Source of the DNA: Pseudarthrobacter equi
GTDB lineage: Bacteria; Actinomycetota; Actinomycetes; Actinomycetales; Micrococcaceae
NCBI RefSeq assembly: GCF_900105535.1
Contig: NZ_LT629779.1
Coordinates: 1,364,001-1,428,000, forward strand
DNA: 64,000 bases
Reading direction: 5' to 3'
In this document: positions 53,976 through 62,977 of the stretch, one piece after another
Numbering within the stretch: position 1 is the stretch's first letter
How the letters are laid out: the number at the start of each line of letters is the position of its first letter
Notes under the pieces: generated by a model
Database searches by the model: none
What the model was told of the DNA's origin: nothing
Seen by the model: the letters and a program-made list of their open reading frames with translations, nothing else
Program-made: the position numbers and the translations under genes

Positions 53976-54557
53976 ATGACATTTTCAGCTGAAAACCCCG
54001 CCTCCCACCCCGCGCAGCCCCGCTACGGACTGATGCTCGGTCCCGAAGCCAATGGCATCCTGGTCCTCGATGAGTTCACCATCGACCCCGCCGCTGCCCG
54101 CCACGAACAGCACGGCTTCCGCGCCGGCATGGCCACCGTCGCCAGGACCATGCGCCGCATTGCCGCCCTTCGCGTGGTGATCGCCCTTGTGGCCATCGGC
54201 AACCTTCCGCTGTTCCTGCTCTCCAGCGGATGGTGGATCTACGCCGTCTCACTGGCCCTCGTCCTCGCGGTGCACACGGCAGTGACGCTCTTGAACCGCC
54301 ATGAGCCACGCCTGAAGCAGCGCTCCGCACTGGAACTCCACCTGCACCGGGAACGGAGCGCCAACTACCGCAAGGTGCGCGACGCCGTGAAGTACATGAT
54401 CGATACTCCGGCACGCATGAACGAACACCTCTACCTGGAGCTGCTCGCCGTCAAGCGCGTGGCCCTGAACCTGGCGCACGGCACCGTGGCCCTGCTGGAC
54501 ACCTCTGACGACTCGGCCTGGAAGGTACGCATCGTCCGGGAGATCCCCGCCAGCTAA
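53976..54557 (+). CDS. Conserved hypothetical membrane protein, 193 aa
   Basis: Two membrane helices in the middle (about residues 60-105: LRVVIALVAIGNLPLFLL, IYAVSLALVLAVHTAVTLL) lie between a soluble N-terminus and a basic helical C-terminal domain of about 85 residues. No known motif. It stands alone between divergent and convergent neighbours with a clear terminator behind it. Confidence 0.68.
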   Translation: MTFSAENPASHPAQPRYGLMLGPEANGILVLDEFTIDPAAARHEQHGFRAGMATVARTMRRIAALRVVIALVAIGNLPLFLLSSGWWIYAVSLALVLAVHTAVTLLNRHEPRLKQRSALELHLHRERSANYRKVRDAVKYMIDTPARMNEHLYLELLAVKRVALNLAHGTVALLDTSDDSAWKVRIVREIPAS

Positions 54558-54600
54558 AGCTGCAGCACCTGGCCTTGGCGTCCAAGGCACCAAATTAAAG

Positions 54601-54647
54601 AGAACGACGCCGGTACATCCCTTGTGGGGGCGTGCCGGCGTCGTTCT
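54601..54647. terminator. Hairpin between convergent genes
   Basis: A perfect 13-bp stem (54601-54613 with 54635-54647) lies between the 3' ends of the 193-aa gene and the rpf-like gene, so it may serve both directions. Confidence 0.75.
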
Positions 54648-54691
54648 GTGGTCAACGGAATTTGTCTATCGCCGACCGGTTTTGGGGCCCG

Positions 54692-55360
54692 CTATGCGGG
54701 GAGCTGGAGCACCTGTCCTTCGAACACCAGGTTGGGGTCCGAGATGGTGTCCAGGTTGGCGTCGGCAAGGTGCTGCCAACCGCCTGCAACGCCAAGCTTA
54801 TCGGCCACGATGCTCAGGGTGTCGCCGGCTTCGAGGGTGTAGGTCTCGCCGCTGTGGGCTACGGAGGTAGCGTGCCGGGCGGGTGCCTGCGCGGCGGGCG
54901 GGGCTTCCACGGGTGCGGCTTCGACGGCCGCGGCCTGCACGGGGGCCGCCTGGACCGAAGCCTGCTGCACGGGTGCCTGCTGGACCGGAGCCTGCTGGAC
55001 CGGGGCGCCGCCGCCGCCGTTCAGGCCGAGCTGGGATGAACAGGACGGCCAGGCGCCCCAGCCTTGGGAGGCCTGGACGCGCTCCGCCACTGCGATCTGC
55101 TGTTCGCGGCTGGCGTCTGCCGGAGAACCGGAGCCGCCGTAGGCTTGCCAGGTGCTGGACGTGAACTGGAGGCCGCCGGAGAAGCCGTTGCCCGTGTTGG
55201 TGGACCAGTTGCCGCCGCTCTCACACTGGGCCAGCGAGTCCCACGTTGACGTGGGGGCGGCCGCGTTGGCAGCGCCGGTGGACAGGGCGATGCCCGCTAC
55301 GGAAATAGCCGCCACGGTGGCTCCACGGCGCGCAACAGTACGGAAAGAGGATTGATTCAT
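54692..55360 (-). CDS. Rpf-like transglycosylase with LysM domain
   Basis: A 222-aa secreted protein. The signal peptide is about residues 1-34, ending AANAAA. The Rpf catalytic domain (about 37-108: TWDSLAQCESGGNWSTNTGN, GFSGGLQF) carries the catalytic Glu in QCESGG. A linker of repeated VQQAP units (about 118-155) leads to a C-terminal LysM peptidoglycan-binding domain (YTLEAGDTLSIVADKLGVAG). Such proteins cut peptidoglycan and stimulate growth from dormancy. I chose the ATG at 55360, which begins the signal sequence; an upstream start would add 45 residues. Confidence 0.93.
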   Translation of the reverse strand: MNQSSFRTVARRGATVAAISVAGIALSTGAANAAAPTSTWDSLAQCESGGNWSTNTGNGFSGGLQFTSSTWQAYGGSGSPADASREQQIAVAERVQASQGWGAWPSCSSQLGLNGGGGAPVQQAPVQQAPVQQASVQAAPVQAAAVEAAPVEAPPAAQAPARHATSVAHSGETYTLEAGDTLSIVADKLGVAGGWQHLADANLDTISDPNLVFEGQVLQLPA

Positions 55361-55690
55361 GGTGGTGATGCTCCTGAAGGCCACCAGCGCTGGCTCCGTC
55401 CCCGAAGATCGTCGCGCTACTGCCCGCCCCTGACAAATAGAGGTCAACGTCGGTGGCTGCCGCTGGGCAGTTCTGGTGAAGGCAGCACCTGGCATTCATG
55501 CGCCCGCCGGACGGGCATGCATTTCACGCTAAAACATAGCCCTGGCGTTATCAAATCGAGATAGGTGCTGAGTTCCGCAGCGCGGGCACGGACAGTTGCA
55601 AGGGCGACCGGTGGCGGCGGCCACCACGCGGGTGCACGGCTCCGGGGGCCCGGGCAGGCGGGAATCCTCATGGGGGATTATCCTGACCGG
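55361..55690. other. Intergenic region between divergent rpf-like and deaminase genes
   Basis: No gene seen. On the minus strand this would be the rpf leader. I looked for a c-di-AMP (ydaO) riboswitch, often found before rpf genes, and did not find its conserved blocks. Confidence 0.4.
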
Positions 55691-56752
55691 ATGGAAAACT
55701 TTGAGGGTGAGCCCGTTGCGCCCGAAACCGAAGTGTCAGAATCCAATGCTGCTGTCCCGGCCCGGCTCCTGCCGGTAGCTGAACTGCACCTGCACATCGA
55801 AGGCACCCTGCAGCCTGAACTGATCTTTGCCCTCGCGGAACGCAACGGCATCACCCTCCCGTACGCGGACCTTGACGAGCTGCGCCAGCGGTACGAATTC
55901 ACCGACCTCCAGTCCTTCCTGGACCTGTACTACGCCAACATGGCCGTGCTGCAGACCGAAGAGGATTTCGCGGCCATGACCCACGCGTACCTGGAACGTG
56001 CGGCGGCCGCCGGTGTCCGGCATGCCGAGATCATGCTGGACCCGCAGGCCCACCTGTCCCGCGGCATCTCCCTGGAGACCTGCGTCAACGGCGTGGCATC
56101 CGTGCTGGCCACCTCGATGGAGGACTTTGGGATGTCCACCATGCTGATCGCCGCCTTCCTGCGCGACCTCCCCGAAGAGTCGGCCCTCGAAGTCCTGGAC
56201 GCCCTGCTGGCCATGGACGCACCGATCGGTGCCATCGGCCTGGATTCTGCGGAGGTGGGCAACCCGCCCGCAAAATTTGAACGCCTCTACGCCAAAGCCC
56301 GCGAAGCAGGCCTGCGGCTGACGGCCCACGCAGGCGAGGAGGGACCGGCGTCGTACGTTGTGGAAGCCCTGGACGTCCTGGGTGTGGAACGCATCGACCA
56401 CGGCATCCGCTGCATGGACGACACCGACCTGGTGGAGCGTCTGGTGGACGAGCGGATCCCGCTCACGGTCTGCCCCCTGTCCAATGTCCGGCTCCGCACC
56501 GTGGATACCCTGGCGGACCACCCGCTGCCGGCCATGCTGGCCGCCGGACTCAACGTGTCCGTGAACTCTGACGACCCCGCCTATTTCGGCGGCTACGTGG
56601 ACGACAACTTTGCCCAGCTGGAGGCCGTGTTCGAGCTCTCTGAATTCGACAAAGCCAGGCTGGCGGCCAACTCCATCCACTCGTCGTTTGCGTCCGAAGA
56701 ACGCAAGGCCGAGCTGCTGGAGGAGCTGAACAGCGGGGAACTGGCGCACTGA
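55691..56752 (+). CDS. Adenine/adenosine deaminase family protein
   Basis: A 353-aa metal-dependent deaminase: Zn site HLHIEGTL near the start, HAGEEG with His and Glu, and SDDPAYFGGYVDDN at the end, preceded by LTVCPLSNVRL. The SDDPAYFGGY ending is more like the adenine deaminase branch than classical adenosine deaminases, so adenine is a likely substrate. The ATG at 55691 is chosen; 55670 is equally possible. An in-frame start at 55565 would add unlikely Arg/Gly-rich sequence. Confidence 0.85.
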   Translation: MENFEGEPVAPETEVSESNAAVPARLLPVAELHLHIEGTLQPELIFALAERNGITLPYADLDELRQRYEFTDLQSFLDLYYANMAVLQTEEDFAAMTHAYLERAAAAGVRHAEIMLDPQAHLSRGISLETCVNGVASVLATSMEDFGMSTMLIAAFLRDLPEESALEVLDALLAMDAPIGAIGLDSAEVGNPPAKFERLYAKAREAGLRLTAHAGEEGPASYVVEALDVLGVERIDHGIRCMDDTDLVERLVDERIPLTVCPLSNVRLRTVDTLADHPLPAMLAAGLNVSVNSDDPAYFGGYVDDNFAQLEAVFELSEFDKARLAANSIHSSFASEERKAELLEELNSGELAH

Positions 56753-56793
56753 CCCGGGCCTTGCGCGTCCCGGCCGCCCAATCTCCGGCTAAA

Positions 56794-56848
56794 CTTGGTC
56801 CCGCAGGCGGGTCAGGGACATGCGGGAGAAATCCCGCGGCAGCGCAAG
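56794..56848. ncRNA. Possible structured RNA, class unknown
   Basis: Nested pairings are visible: CTTG/CAAG closing arms (56794-56797 with 56845-56848), TCCC/GGGA (56799-56802 with 56815-56818), and a hairpin GCGGGA-gaaa-TCCCGC with a GNRA loop (56822-56837). It lies in the 258-bp gap before the X25-domain gene. It matches no riboswitch consensus I recall, so it may be a leader element or chance. Confidence 0.3.
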
Positions 56849-57010
56849 AAATGGTCGAGCAGCCGGCCTTACCCGAGACCGCCGCCTCAGTTGTTGTGAC
56901 TTGCGCTTCATAGTCGGTCACGACACGCAGAGTTAACCAATTAAAGTCGCGCGATTTAACGGGCACTTGGCAAGATGCTCTCATCGGATCGCTCACACAC
57001 TAGGGGAATC

Positions 57011-57931
57011 ATGGCCAAGTCCACCGCAGAAAACACCTTCCTTCGACTCAAGACCGTGCTGGATGTCCTGACCGAAGGCGTGTGGTCCGGTGATGCGCTG
57101 AATGCTGGCCAGGTCCTGGCGGAGTCCACGGCACGCGTGCCGTTCAACGAGCACGAAGCCGAGCTGCTCAGCGGCGGGATTCCCCGCGGACACAAGACCC
57201 TCACCTCGGCCACCGCCAAGCTGGTCAAGGCCGGCTGGCTGGTCAAGGGCCGCTCGGGCTGGACCATCACCGAAGACGGCATGCGCGCCACTGTCGCCTA
57301 CCCGGATGCTGTCTCCTTCGCTTCCGCGCTCGACGCCGGCACTCCCGTTCCGGCCGACACCCCGGTTCCGGCAGCACCCGCCGGGTTCGTCCGTCCGGTG
57401 TCCGCCGCTGCCGCCACCCTTGAGGTGCCGGCAAAGGATGACGCCAAGAAGGCTCCCGCGAAGAAGGCGCCGGCCAGGAAGGCTGCCTCCGTTGTGGGCA
57501 AGGCAGCCAAGGCGATCGAAGACGCCGTCGAGCCCGTGGTGAAGGCCGTGCGCAAGAAGGCTCCGGCCAAGGCCGAAGCCGCCGCACCTGTCGCGGCCGA
57601 GCCGTTCGAGGGTCCGGACGTGGAGACGCACCCGCAGCCCGAGGCCGTGGCTCTTGCCGGTGACTTCAACACCATCCTGGGTGCCCCCGAAAACTGGGCG
57701 CCGCAGTACGACGAGGCCCAGATGGAGTTCGACTTCCTGGACCAGCTGTGGAAGAAGAGCGCCGAACTGCCGGCCGGCCACTACACCTTCAAGATCGCGC
57801 TCAACCGCTCGTGGACCGAGAACTACGGCGCATTCGGGACGTTCGATGGCCCCAACCACGAACTGCACCACTCCGGCGGCACCGTGACCATCCGTTACAA
57901 CCACTCCACGCGCGACATCACCATCAACTAA
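57011..57931 (+). CDS. X25-domain protein with winged helix and Lys/Ala-rich linker
   Basis: A 306-aa protein without a signal peptide. Residues about 1-95 look like a winged-helix domain ([29 protein letters not shown]). The middle (about 145-200) is a histone-H1-like low-complexity stretch with [12 protein letters not shown] repeats. The C-terminal ~95 residues match the X25 module of pullulanases ([35 protein letters not shown]). The fusion suggests a DNA-associated protein sensing or binding glycans. The function is unknown. GGGG precedes the ATG. Confidence 0.8.
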   Translation: MAKSTAENTFLRLKTVLDVLTEGVWSGDALNAGQVLAESTARVPFNEHEAELLSGGIPRGHKTLTSATAKLVKAGWLVKGRSGWTITEDGMRATVAYPDAVSFASALDAGTPVPADTPVPAAPAGFVRPVSAAAATLEVPAKDDAKKAPAKKAPARKAASVVGKAAKAIEDAVEPVVKAVRKKAPAKAEAAAPVAAEPFEGPDVETHPQPEAVALAGDFNTILGAPENWAPQYDEAQMEFDFLDQLWKKSAELPAGHYTFKIALNRSWTENYGAFGTFDGPNHELHHSGGTVTIRYNHSTRDITIN

Positions 57932-57942
57932 GCGGCATTGCA

Positions 57943-58008
57943 CCCAACTGGGTAGCAGCAGATGTCGTTTTGAGCCCTCATAACGACATCAACTGCCACC
58001 CAGTTGGG
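57943..58008. repeat. 66-bp palindromic element
   Basis: Arms 57943-57969 and 57982-58008 pair with an 11-bp outer stem (CCCAACTGGGT with ACCCAGTTGGG) and a 9-bp inner stem (GATGTCGTT with AACGACATC), with a few mismatches between. TGAG/CTCA pairs near the tip. It lies just after the X25 gene stop and could terminate transcription or be a member of a REP-like family. Confidence 0.8.
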
Positions 58009-58035
58009 AGGGCGGCTGCCGAGGAGGCCTACCCC

Positions 58036-58350
58036 ATGGCACGCCACGCAGAACCAACCGCCGACGGGCCGCCGGCTGGCCAGGTTCGTTTGACCGCCCG
58101 CGTGTTCGGCGTGGTGCAGGGTGTGGGCTTCCGGTACCGGACCATGGGTGCAGCCGAGGAGCTGGGCCTGACCGGAGAGGTGAAAAACCTCGACGACGGT
58201 TCGGTAGCCCTGGTTGCCGAGGGCACCGGTGACCAGGTGGGGAAGCTCCTGGACTGGCTGAACTCGGACCGAGCCCCCGGCCGGGTGGAGCGGGTGGACC
58301 ACTCCATGTCAGAACCCAAAGGATCTTTCAGGGACTTCCGGGCACGCTGA
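58036..58350 (+). CDS. acyP: Acylphosphatase
   Basis: A 104-aa cytoplasmic enzyme that hydrolyses acyl phosphates. The phosphate loop is [11 protein letters not shown] with catalytic Arg, and the catalytic Asn sits in [11 protein letters not shown], as in all family members. Length is normal after a short N-terminal extension of about 20 residues. Its 3' end overlaps that of the convergent helicase gene by 23 bases. The ATG at 58036 is chosen; no strong ribosome site is seen. Confidence 0.92.
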   Translation: MARHAEPTADGPPAGQVRLTARVFGVVQGVGFRYRTMGAAEELGLTGEVKNLDDGSVALVAEGTGDQVGKLLDWLNSDRAPGRVERVDHSMSEPKGSFRDFRAR

Positions 58351-61300
58351 GCCCGATGAAGGCGCCCAGTTCCTCCAAGGCGGCCGGCTTGTGCGGCATG
58401 TAGTTCGTGAGCTCGGGGGAGCGGACGATAACTGCCCGCCACTGGCCACGTGACACCGCCACGTTGATCCTGTTCCGGTTCAGGAGGAATTCAGCACCCC
58501 GCGGAGCCTCCGCCACCGCGGAGCAGGCCATCGATACCAGCACCACCGGTGCCTCCTGGCCCTGGAACTTATCCACCGTTCCCACGCGGACGTCCGGCAG
58601 GCCGGCGTCGGCCAGTTCCTTGCGGATGAGGTGGACCTGGGCGTTGTACGCGGCCACCACCAGCAGGTCCTGCTGCTCCAGCGGCCGGGCCGCGGCTTCC
58701 GGCCCGGGCGTCCATTTCAGGCCCAGGTGACGGTGTGCCTGCCGTACTACCTCCGCCGCTTCCTCTGCCGAGCTTGTCGAATTGCCGGTGTGCTGGACGA
58801 ATATGGTCTCCACGCCCGGCGGCACGGTTTCCAGCTGACGCAGGGACGCGGCCGGCGCGGACTGGAGCTTACTTTCGTAGCTGAGCCTCGATACCGCAGC
58901 ACACAGGGCCGGATGCATCCGCCAACTGTCAGCCAGGAAATATCCCAACCGTGCGGGCAGGGTGGCGTGGCCGGTGGCCAGCCAGCCGAGGGCCGAATCA
59001 TCCACCGGCTCAGGATGGGCACCCTGCGTCACCTGGGGGAGCTGCTGGGGATCCCCCAGGAGGAGGAGCCGCTTCGCTGCCCGGGAAACGGCCAGCGTGT
59101 TGGCCAGGGAGAACTGTCCGGCCTCATCGATCACCAGCAGGTCCAGGGAACCGGCCGGGACTTCCTTGCCGGTCATGGTCCATGCCGTTCCTCCCACCAG
59201 GCCGCCGCCGGCAGACTCCAGCAGCCGTGCGACATCGCCGTCGGCCGTAGCTTTCCACGGAACCTCGTGGGGCGCAGAGAGCTTTTTTGCTACCCGAGCG
59301 GGGTCCACCCCGCCCTTTTCGATGGCCCGGCACAGCAGGTTCTCCACCACGTTGTGCGATTGGGCCACCACGCCCACCTTCCAGCCTTCGCCGACGAGTT
59401 GGCCGATCACGTGCGCCCCAACATAGGTCTTGCCCGTGCCGGGCGGCCCCTGGACTGCCAGGTAGGAACGGTCCAGGTCCCGCAGCGACACTGCGATGGC
59501 GCCTGCATAATCGGCAGCGCCATCGGCCCCGTGCTGAACCTCAACCGGGCCGGACAGCGTATGGAACCGCGGCGGCAGTTTGCGAAGGATATCCAGGCCC
59601 GGCTGCGCGGGCAGTGACGGAACTGTGGAGCCCACGGCCCGGGCAAGCTCCGCAAGCGCGGCCTCGATACTCACCGTCGCCAGCGGCTGGTCCTCGGTCA
59701 GGGCCACCGGGAGATGCGGGTACGCCTGCACCTTCCCGGACTCACGTTCGGCGATGGTGATGAGGGTGTAGGCCCGGTTATCCGGTGCAGGCTGAAGGTC
59801 GTGGATGCGCGTCCCAAAGCTGAACGCCCGGGCTCCCGGCGCTGCATCCGGCGCCGCCATGCCCTCCGGCGGAGGGGAATCGTAGAGCCGGCACCAGGTG
59901 GAGTCCGCACGGAAGTCAGAGCCTTCGGTCATGATGCCGCGGAGTTTCAACACCCGGGTACGCATCCGCTCCCGCGGCTTCGCCAGCGCCCAATCGGAGG
60001 ACACCTCGGCAGACTCCACCACGAACACATTGCGCTGATCGGACCAGCTCTCCAAGGGAGCCTCCACCCGGTCAAAGTGCTGCCACCAGAACTGCTTGCG
60101 TTCACGGCGGTGGTAGCCGGTGGCCGCCGCCACCATGGCGATGGCCCGTTCATCGTCCGTCCAGGGGCGGTTGTCCGGCAGGCCGGCAAGGTACTCGTGA
60201 AGCCGGCCCTCCTCCAGGGATTCGTCCTGCGCGTCCCCGCGTCCCGTGGTGGCAGCGCCAATCTCACCCGCTCCGGACCCCGTGCCCTCCCGCGCTTCCA
60301 CCTGAAGTCCGGAATCGGCCTGTGGCCGGATGTCCAGCAGCCAGTCACGCAGGCGCAAGGTGGACAGGCAGTCGTACTGGTTGTAGTCGGAAATGGAGGC
60401 AAGGACGGCGTCCGCCTCGGCCTGGTGCCAGGCATCGCGGGCGGCGCAGTAGGCCGCGTAGGCCACCACGGATGCCCCGGCATCCTTGACGTCCCCGGAC
60501 CGCAGGTTGTCGCCCATGTACAGCGGCTCGAGCTTCTTGATGGAGTAGGACGCCTCGGAGATGCGCAGCGAATGCTTCACCGTGGCGTAGAGGTCTACCA
60601 GAAGGCCTTTCCGCAACCAATCGTCCACGGTGTCTTCGCCCGCCTGGTGCGCCAGGGACAGGTTCCGCAGCGCCGTCTTCTCGTAGGAGGCGTAGTGATA
60701 GACGTGCATGTCCGGATACTTCCTGCGGCGGTTCTCTACGTACTCGAGGAAATCCAGGAAGGCCTTCCGTTCCCCGGACCGGGAATGGGCCCAGAAGGGC
60801 CGGAACACCGGATCACCTCCAGCGCCGGCGACGGGTGCCTCGATCACACCGAACAGGTACTCGATGCCCCAGACTCCTGTTGCCGGATCCTGCCAGAGCG
60901 GATCGCCCTCAAAGTCGAAGAAGATGTCCCCGGCACTCGGGGCCGGCAGCGTGCCGATGGTGTGCTCCGGCAGGACACTGTAGGAGACGGTGTGTGGCTC
61001 GCCGTCCTTCGTGAACGTCCGGGACCCGGCTGCAGTATCGAACCCCAGCTGCATCCTGGCCTGGGCGCGGAGCCGGGCTACTGAATTCTTCGCCGCAGAA
61101 GCTGGCATGGCAGCGAGTTCGTCGATGCTGGTAATGCCGGCCGCGTGGAGTTTCCTGCGCTGGACCACCGACATTCCGGCGACCATGAGGAGGTCGCGGT
61201 GCAGGCTGACCTGTTCTGCGCAGTAGTCGCACCGGCCGCAGTGGACGATACCCGGCTGCTGCCACTGGACAGCCCCGCCGCCCTCGCGGTGTTCCGCGGT

Positions 61301-61972
61301 GAGCTGGCGGAAGCGCCGGCGCCTTTCGCGGAAAACGGGGAGCAGGTCCGGCAGTGAGTGGCTGCTGCGCAACCAGTCATCACCTACGCGGGTGCCCAGC
61401 ACGAGGGTGACCACGGGTGAAGGCTCCAGCCCCATCCCGAGGAGCTGGTTACCGTAGGCCGCCAGCTGCAGCAGCGCGCCCACCTTGGCGTGCCGGGCCA
61501 GCTTGGTGTCCCAGACCTCGTACCGGCCCGGCAGCCCGGTTCCGGCGGCCTCGTTGACCAGGAAGTCCGCATAGCCGAGAAACTCGCCATCGAAGAAGGT
61601 GGCCTGGAAGACGACGTCGGCCCCGGAGCGCAGCGCGAGCTCGGTTTCGGCGTGCTTTGCCTGGAGTTCCCCGCGGACTGTGTTGCCGCGCTCCAGGGAG
61701 TAGACGCCCGCCCCGCGGCTGGCATCCCAGGTTCCGTATTTGGCCACCAGGCTGTCCAGGACGGTCTGCTCGTGCCGGTCGCCGAGCTCGCCGGCACGGA
61801 CCCGCATCTCGTCCGGAGGGAACTCGGCTTTGGCGGCCCGGCCCAGTTTTTCGTCCAGGACTCGGAGCGTGCGGTATTCACATTCGCTGGCCGCCACAAG
61901 GTCGCTGGCGGAGAACACCAGGTCCGGCGCAGCACCGGCACCGGCACTGACATCGGCTTCGAGCAGGAACAC
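58328..61972 (-). CDS. TM0106-type RecB-like nuclease/SF1 helicase fusion
   Basis: A 1214-aa protein. The N-terminal third is a RecB/TM0106-type nuclease with a HCGRCDYC cysteine cluster (about 242). A DEDD-type RNase H-like domain follows ([11 protein letters not shown], near 350; [14 protein letters not shown]). The C-terminal half is a superfamily 1 helicase: Walker [34 protein letters not shown] (Walker B), [28 protein letters not shown] and [10 protein letters not shown]. These resemble Dna2-like repair proteins, so it probably processes DNA ends or RNA:DNA structures. No partner gene is near. Confidence 0.9.
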   Translation of the reverse strand: MFLLEADVSAGAGAAPDLVFSASDLVAASECEYRTLRVLDEKLGRAAKAEFPPDEMRVRAGELGDRHEQTVLDSLVAKYGTWDASRGAGVYSLERGNTVRGELQAKHAETELALRSGADVVFQATFFDGEFLGYADFLVNEAAGTGLPGRYEVWDTKLARHAKVGALLQLAAYGNQLLGMGLEPSPVVTLVLGTRVGDDWLRSSHSLPDLLPVFRERRRRFRQLTAEHREGGGAVQWQQPGIVHCGRCDYCAEQVSLHRDLLMVAGMSVVQRRKLHAAGITSIDELAAMPASAAKNSVARLRAQARMQLGFDTAAGSRTFTKDGEPHTVSYSVLPEHTIGTLPAPSAGDIFFDFEGDPLWQDPATGVWGIEYLFGVIEAPVAGAGGDPVFRPFWAHSRSGERKAFLDFLEYVENRRRKYPDMHVYHYASYEKTALRNLSLAHQAGEDTVDDWLRKGLLVDLYATVKHSLRISEASYSIKKLEPLYMGDNLRSGDVKDAGASVVAYAAYCAARDAWHQAEADAVLASISDYNQYDCLSTLRLRDWLLDIRPQADSGLQVEAREGTGSGAGEIGAATTGRGDAQDESLEEGRLHEYLAGLPDNRPWTDDERAIAMVAAATGYHRRERKQFWWQHFDRVEAPLESWSDQRNVFVVESAEVSSDWALAKPRERMRTRVLKLRGIMTEGSDFRADSTWCRLYDSPPPEGMAAPDAAPGARAFSFGTRIHDLQPAPDNRAYTLITIAERESGKVQAYPHLPVALTEDQPLATVSIEAALAELARAVGSTVPSLPAQPGLDILRKLPPRFHTLSGPVEVQHGADGAADYAGAIAVSLRDLDRSYLAVQGPPGTGKTYVGAHVIGQLVGEGWKVGVVAQSHNVVENLLCRAIEKGGVDPARVAKKLSAPHEVPWKATADGDVARLLESAGGGLVGGTAWTMTGKEVPAGSLDLLVIDEAGQFSLANTLAVSRAAKRLLLLGDPQQLPQVTQGAHPEPVDDSALGWLATGHATLPARLGYFLADSWRMHPALCAAVSRLSYESKLQSAPAASLRQLETVPPGVETIFVQHTGNSTSSAEEAAEVVRQAHRHLGLKWTPGPEAAARPLEQQDLLVVAAYNAQVHLIRKELADAGLPDVRVGTVDKFQGQEAPVVLVSMACSAVAEAPRGAEFLLNRNRINVAVSRGQWRAVIVRSPELTNYMPHKPAALEELGAFIGLSVPGSP

Positions 61973-62068
61973 GGGGCCTCCCCATTGGACAGCGGGGCCG
62001 GGGGACGGTTCCCCAGGCCCTGGTTTACAGCTGCTTCAAACGTAGCAAGAGGGGCCGACAATCAGCGC

Positions 62069-62794
62069 TCAGGCGAGGCGGGCAACGCTCCGGCGGGTGG
62101 GGCGGCGGGCCGAGCCATCGGAAAAAAGTTCAGGAGTGGCCTCCTGGATCCGCTGCACGTCCTCGAAGACTCCGCGCAGGTGCAGGCGGAGGCAGCTGTC
62201 GGCGTCGGGAACGTCATTGGCTTCGAGGGCATCCACCACAGCGGTGTGCTGCTCAATCAGCGTGGCTACCGGTCGCGTCTCCAGCAGGCTCATCCGGCGG
62301 GCCCGGTCAAGGTGCGCCTTGGCGGAGTTGACCGCGCTCCAGGCGGATTCGTGCCCCGCGAGGCGCAGGAGTTCGCGGTGGAAGTCCTCGTCCAGCCGGA
62401 AGAATTCCTCGATGTCGCCGCCGGCATCAGCGGCGGACTGGGCGGCAAGGATCTCACGCAGGCCGGCGATCCCGGGCCCGTCCACGATCAGGTCGCGCAG
62501 GGACGCGCATTCGATGGCTTCGCGGACAAACTGGGCTTCGGATACCCGGCTGAGGTCCACCAGCGAGACGAAGGAGCCGATCTGCGGGAAGACCTGCACC
62601 AGGCCTTCCTCCCGCAGCAGGATCAGGCTCTCGCGGACGGGGGTGCGGCTGACGCCGAGCTCCTGCGCCAGTTCGTTCTCAGACAGGGGCTCGCCAGGGG
62701 GCAGCTGCAGCGAGATGATCCGGCGGCGCAGCGTTTCCAGCGTCTGGTCCCTGACCGAAAGCCGGGGCGCTGAGCTTCTCTTGTCCGTTGCCAT
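62069..62794 (-). CDS. GntR-family regulator, FCD type
   Basis: A 241-aa regulator with a winged helix (LETLRRRIISLQLPPGEPLS, ENELAQELGVSRTPVRESLI) and an FCD effector domain (EEFFRLDEDFHRELLRLAGH, HLDRARRMSLL, HTAVVDALEANDV), which often binds a carboxylate with a metal. It is divergent from the MHS permease gene and probably represses it. The start codon begins the family sequence directly. Confidence 0.92.
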   Translation of the reverse strand: MATDKRSSAPRLSVRDQTLETLRRRIISLQLPPGEPLSENELAQELGVSRTPVRESLILLREEGLVQVFPQIGSFVSLVDLSRVSEAQFVREAIECASLRDLIVDGPGIAGLREILAAQSAADAGGDIEEFFRLDEDFHRELLRLAGHESAWSAVNSAKAHLDRARRMSLLETRPVATLIEQHTAVVDALEANDVPDADSCLRLHLRGVFEDVQRIQEATPELFSDGSARRPTRRSVARLA

Positions 62795-62811
62795 GACCCA
62801 AGTTTAGCCTG

Positions 62812-62852
62812 TTGACACACTAGAATGGTAGTGCTTGTATGGTAGTAGAAAT
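62812..62852 (+). promoter_or_regulatory. Permease promoter with direct repeats
   Basis: TTGACA at 62812-62817 fits a -35 box. ATGGTAGT occurs twice (62825-62832 and 62839-62846), 14 bases apart, around the expected -10 region. These may be half sites for the FCD-type regulator. The -10 itself is not well defined. Confidence 0.4.
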
Positions 62853-62977
62853 CGACCCGCTGCCAGTCCACACGTCCTGGTTCCCGGCGGTTCCCTTCCC
62901 GCCCCGGCAGCCGTTAACTGCCTCATCCCCAACTGCTTGACCCCCCTTCGAACGCATCGCCTGCAAAGGAGCAACAG

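Noticed and set aside
55361..55570. c-di-AMP (ydaO) riboswitch before the rpf-like gene
   Set aside because: The conserved motifs of this class are not present in the leader, though such leaders are common before rpf genes.
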